Of a DNA stretch of 64,000 nucleotides, positions 61,475-64,000 are shown in pieces. Origin of the DNA: an uncultured Novosphingobium sp. (GTDB lineage Bacteria > Pseudomonadota > Alphaproteobacteria > Sphingomonadales > Sphingomonadaceae); the NCBI GenBank assembly GCA_946886075.1, contig CAMPHR010000004.1, positions 62,001 through 126,000 on the forward strand, read 5' to 3'. Below the pieces are notes generated by a model. The model was not told the origin of the DNA, did no database searches, and saw only the letters and a list, made by a program, of their open reading frames with translations. The translations under genes and the position numbers were made by a program. Within the stretch, counting starts at the first letter, position 1. The number at the start of each line of letters is the position of its first letter.

Positions 61475-63409
61475 TCATTGGCACGCCAGGCATTCGTCAT
61501 AGTCTGTGCTTCCCCCAGCCAGCTCGAACTTTGGTGCATCGATCGTATTGTCGGCTTCCACCCCGCCCGCGAACCCAGCGCGCTGCACCGACTTTGACCG
61601 CAGATAGTAAAGCGACTTGATGCCCAGTTCCCACGCGCGGAAGTGGAGCATCATCAGGTCCCACTTTTCCACGTCCGCCGGGATGAACAGGTTGAGCGAC
61701 TGCGCCTGATCGATGAAGGGCGTGCGATCGGCGGCGAGTTCGAGCAGCCAGCGCTGATCGATTTCGAAGCTGGTCTTGAACGTGTCCTTTTCTTCCTGGC
61801 TCAGGAAGTCGAGATGCTGGACCGACCCGCCGCGTTCGAGGATCGTGTTCCAGACGTTCGTGCTGTCCTTCGACTTGTCGCGCAGGATCTTTTCCAGATA
61901 GGGGTTCTTCACCACGAAGCTGCCCGACAGCGTCTTGTGCGTGTAGATGTTCGCCGGGATCGGCTCGATACAGGCCGACGTGCCGCCGCAGATGATGCTG
62001 ATCGACGCGGTCGGCGCGATCGCCATCTTGCAGGAAAATCGCTCCATCACGCCCATGTCGGCGGCATCCGGGCACGGGCCACGCTCTACCGCGAGCTGCA
62101 TCGAGGCGTCGTTCACCTTCTCGCTGATATGCTTGAAGATGCGCAGGTTCCAGCTCTTGGCCATCGCCCCTTCAAAGGGGAGGCCACGGGCCTGGAGGAA
62201 GGAGTGATACCCCATCACCCCCAGGCCCACTGACCGTTCACGTCCCGCCGAATATTTCGCCCGCGCCATTTCGTCCGGCGCGCGGTCGATATAGTCCTGC
62301 AGCACATTGTCGAGGAAGCGCATGACATCCTCGACAAAGACGGGGTCCTTGTTCCATTCGTCCCAGGTTTCGAGATTCAGGGACGAAAGGCAGCAGACCG
62401 CCGTCCGGTCATTGCCGAGATGGTCGCGACCCGTCGGCAGTGTGATTTCTGAACAGAGATTCGACGTCGAAACTTTCAGGCCAAGATCGCGATGATGCTT
62501 GGGCATCATGTTGTTCACGGTGTCGGAAAAGACGATATAGGGCTCGCCGGTCGCCAGCCGGGTTTCCACCAGCTTCTGGAACAGGCTGCGCGCATCGACC
62601 GATCCACGGACCGAGCCGTCCTTAGGTGATTTCAGCTTGAACTCGCTGCCGCTGCGCACCGCTTCCATGAACTCGTCGGTCAGCAGCACGCCATGGTGGA
62701 GGTTGAGCGCCTTGCGGTTGAAGTCGCCGCTTGGCTTGCGGATTTCCAGGAACTCCTCGATCTCCGGGTGGGAGATGTCGAGATAGCAGGCGGCCGAACC
62801 ACGGCGCAGGCTACCCTGGCTGATCGCCAGCGTCAGGCTGTCCATCACGCGGACGAAGGGGATGATGCCGCTGGTTTTGCCATTAAGGCCGACCGGCTCG
62901 CCAATGCCGCGCACGCTGCCCCAATAGGTGCCGATGCCGCCCCCGCGCGAGGCGAGCCAGACATTCTCGTTCCAGGTGTTGACGATGCCTTCCAGGCTGT
63001 CGTCAACGCTGTTCAGATAGCAGCTGATCGGCAGGCCGCGCCCGGTGCCGCCATTGGACAGCACCGGCGTCGCGGGCATGAACCACAGACGCGAGATATA
63101 GTCATAGACGCGCTGGGCATGCGCCTGATCATCGGCATAGGCGGCGGCAACGCGGGCAAACAGGTCCTGATAGCTTTCGCCGGGCAGCAGATAGCGGTCC
63201 TTCAGCGTGTCCTTGCCGAACTCAGTCAGCAAAGCATCGCGGCTGTCGTCGGTCACGACATCGAACCGGCGCGCCTGGATGGACGAAGAGGAGGGCGCAG
63301 CCTCCTTGGCTGGCGCAGGCTTCTTCTTTTCCGCCACCGTTTCAATCACTTCGTCGATTACCGTCGCCACGTCGCTTGCACCTGTTTGTTCGCTGTCACG
63401 AAAATCCAT
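61475..63409 (-). CDS. nrdA: Ribonucleoside-diphosphate reductase alpha subunit
   Basis: This 644-residue R1 subunit has active-site cysteines in LPISCYLNSV, STSNLCSEITLPTG and TAVCCLSSLNLE, the radical-relay tyrosine pair in KSLYYLRS and a C-terminal electron-shuttle C-x-x-C in ECLACQ. No ATP-cone is visible in the 45-residue N-terminal extension, so classical dATP activity control is probably lacking or different. The start ATG 63409 has GGGGG upstream. Candidate NrdR boxes lie 140-190 bp upstream. Confidence 0.95.
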   Translation of the reverse strand: MDFRDSEQTGASDVATVIDEVIETVAEKKKPAPAKEAAPSSSSIQARRFDVVTDDSRDALLTEFGKDTLKDRYLLPGESYQDLFARVAAAYADDQAHAQRVYDYISRLWFMPATPVLSNGGTGRGLPISCYLNSVDDSLEGIVNTWNENVWLASRGGGIGTYWGSVRGIGEPVGLNGKTSGIIPFVRVMDSLTLAISQGSLRRGSAACYLDISHPEIEEFLEIRKPSGDFNRKALNLHHGVLLTDEFMEAVRSGSEFKLKSPKDGSVRGSVDARSLFQKLVETRLATGEPYIVFSDTVNNMMPKHHRDLGLKVSTSNLCSEITLPTGRDHLGNDRTAVCCLSSLNLETWDEWNKDPVFVEDVMRFLDNVLQDYIDRAPDEMARAKYSAGRERSVGLGVMGYHSFLQARGLPFEGAMAKSWNLRIFKHISEKVNDASMQLAVERGPCPDAADMGVMERFSCKMAIAPTASISIICGGTSACIEPIPANIYTHKTLSGSFVVKNPYLEKILRDKSKDSTNVWNTILERGGSVQHLDFLSQEEKDTFKTSFEIDQRWLLELAADRTPFIDQAQSLNLFIPADVEKWDLMMLHFRAWELGIKSLYYLRSKSVQRAGFAGGVEADNTIDAPKFELAGGSTDYDECLACQ

Positions 63410-63451
63410 TCGAGCCCCCGAATGTTCCTGTTTCGTTCGATTCGGTCAAGC

Positions 63452-63465
63452 CTCTTATATAAGAG
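63452..63465. promoter_or_regulatory. Palindrome CTCTTATATAAGAG in the nrdA leader or promoter
   Basis: A perfect 14-bp palindrome with a TATATA centre, 43 bp before the nrdA start. It may include the -10 element of nrdA (TATAAG on the minus strand) or be a regulator site. A TTGACC on the same strand lies 22 bp before TATATA, too far for an ideal promoter. Confidence 0.4.
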
Positions 63466-63550
63466 CTTGCCGCACCAGAAGGGGGTCAACCAACAGTGGA
63501 TCGCATGAGACAAAACGCCTCTCGCCCGGAAAATGGTCCGGCCGGAACAA

Positions 63551-63566
63551 TCACAATCTGTTGGGT
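63551..63566 (-). promoter_or_regulatory. Candidate NrdR box 2 (proximal)
   Basis: On the minus strand ACCCAACAGATTGTGA fits the NrdR consensus ACACWATATATWGWGT at 12 of 16 positions. It is 142 bp before the nrdA start and exactly 32 bp from the distal box. Confidence 0.55.
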
Positions 63567-63582
63567 AACCCCCGTTAACCCG

Positions 63583-63598
63583 ATACAAGGGATAGTGC
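63583..63598 (-). promoter_or_regulatory. Candidate NrdR box 1 (distal)
   Basis: On the minus strand GCACTATCCCTTGTAT fits the NrdR consensus at 12 of 16 positions. The 32-bp start-to-start distance to the proximal box is the three-helical-turn spacing described for NrdR targets. NrdR represses ribonucleotide reductase genes when dATP is high. Confidence 0.55.
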
Positions 63599-63830
63599 CA
63601 CAGCTTCATATGCTTGCAAGAGGGTAAATGACGGAACGGGGACTCCCTGGGACCGGCCACATGGCAAAGTGATGACAATATGCCGATCCTGCATTGCAGC
63701 GACGCGCGGACTTCCGGCCATCTTGCAAAAGGCAAGGGAAACAATTTGAGAACGAAAATAATTTTGGCTTTGCGCGGAATTTGTGCCGATCAGGTCAGCA
63801 GCCTTGTCCCGTTTCGCTATGGATGGTGGT

Positions 63831-63876
63831 TCATCCACAACTTATCCACAATCTGATGTGGATTAACTGTGGATGA
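63831..63876. promoter_or_regulatory. Symmetrical cluster of four DnaA-box-like 9-mers
   Basis: TCATCCACA (63831-63839), TTATCCACA (63842-63850, exact consensus), then in inverted orientation TGTGGATTA (63857-63865) and TGTGGATGA (63868-63876). All four lie in 46 bp with two-fold symmetry. They sit in the divergent gap between nrdA and the glutathione S-transferase gene, about 420 bp upstream of nrdA. DnaA is known to regulate nrdAB in E. coli, from memory. Confidence 0.6.
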
Positions 63877-63945
63877 GGAATGGCCGATCAATCATGCTAA
63901 AAGCCGCAGCCCCACGGGATTTAAGGCATGAGAGAGACCAAGCCG

Positions 63946-64000
63946 ATGATTCTCTATTATCACCCCCTCTCCTCCTATTGCTGGAAGGTGCTGATCGCCC
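63946..64000 (+). CDS. Glutathione S-transferase family protein (3' end outside window)
   Basis: Only the first 18 codons are visible: MILYYHPLSSYCWKVLIA. This is the N-terminal strand and helix of a thioredoxin-fold GST, with the S-x-x-C-W-K-V glutathione-site pattern. ATG 63946 is preferred because GAGAGA lies 9 bp upstream; an in-frame ATG at 63928 would add MRETKP. It is transcribed away from nrdA. Confidence 0.65.
   Translation, partial: MILYYHPLSSYCWKVLIA

Noticed and set aside
63831..63876. Calling the DnaA-box array oriC
   Set aside because: The array is only 46 bp with no adjacent long AT-rich region and no dnaA, hemE, parAB or similar genes in view, so I list it only as a DnaA-type regulatory cluster.

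Overview
The window is about 64 kb of GC-rich bacterial chromosome. Gene content and order point to a sphingomonad (Alphaproteobacteria, Sphingomonadales, close to Sphingobium/Sphingomonas). The signs are a class I lysyl-tRNA synthetase, a TonB-ExbB-ExbD-ExbD cluster, exosortase A-associated glycosylation genes, a phasin and class I PHA synthase, a bacteriophytochrome with its heme oxygenase, and the order rpmF-plsX-fabH-ihfA-merR. I see no integrase, transposase, tRNA, rRNA or CRISPR array. Almost all of it reads as core chromosome. The accessory-looking parts are small: a LexA-like repressor facing two unknown small genes (10.9-12.3 kb), a glycosylation island (12.3-16.7 kb), and one AT-rich gene beside nrdB (59.4-60.0 kb).

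Layout. 0-2.6 kb: 3' end of a ribonuclease E/G-like gene, then a translationally coupled periplasmic pair (M48 metalloprotease, DsbA-type thioredoxin). 2.6-6.1 kb: rpmH-rnpA-yidD-yidC-yihA. 6.1-10 kb: a 2'-5' RNA ligase-like phosphodiesterase, a flavin-fold stress protein, DoxX, and the pyruvate/peptide transporter pair cstA-ybdD. 10-12.3 kb: XdhC-like protein and the repressor module. 12.3-16.7 kb: exosortase A-associated glycosyltransferase and O-glycosylation ligase with membrane proteins. 16.7-24 kb: topoisomerase IB, MscS channel, dipeptide epimerase, a methyltransferase fused to an anti-sigma-like tail, an ABC exporter and a PilZ protein. 24-26.7 kb: tonB-exbB-exbD-exbD, which powers TonB-dependent uptake. 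27-31 kb: hom and glpX. 31-36.4 kb: diguanylate cyclase, clpS, phasin, phaC. 36.5-39.9 kb: aminotransferase, then a coupled trio ending in an orphan [2Fe-2S] subunit, then a DOPA-dioxygenase-like enzyme. 40-43.1 kb: bphO-bphP, where the heme oxygenase makes the biliverdin for the photoreceptor kinase. 43.3-45.7 kb: two RcnB-like exported proteins around a 2-oxoglutarate oxygenase. 46-51.5 kb: lysK, PilZ, a DinG-type helicase coupled to a SixA phosphatase. 51.6-54.8 kb: rpmF-plsX-fabH-ihfA-merR. 54.9-59.2 kb: small housekeeping and stress genes. 59.4-63.4 kb: nrdA and nrdB with an opposite-strand DUF2171 gene between them. 63.4-64 kb: a regulatory region and the start of a glutathione S-transferase gene.

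Non-coding signals are the less obvious content. A sphingomonad-type palindromic repeat built on GTTCGGGCTGAGCTTGTCGA occurs at five places, and one copy supplies part of the RnpA C-terminus. Upstream of nrdA I see two NrdR-box-like 16-mers exactly 32 bp apart. Further out is a tight symmetrical array of four DnaA-box-like sequences. Several intrinsic terminators are clear. Starts were chosen from visible Shine-Dalgarno spacing and remembered family N-termini; uncertain ones are marked. All family assignments come from reading the translated sequence, not from a database search.
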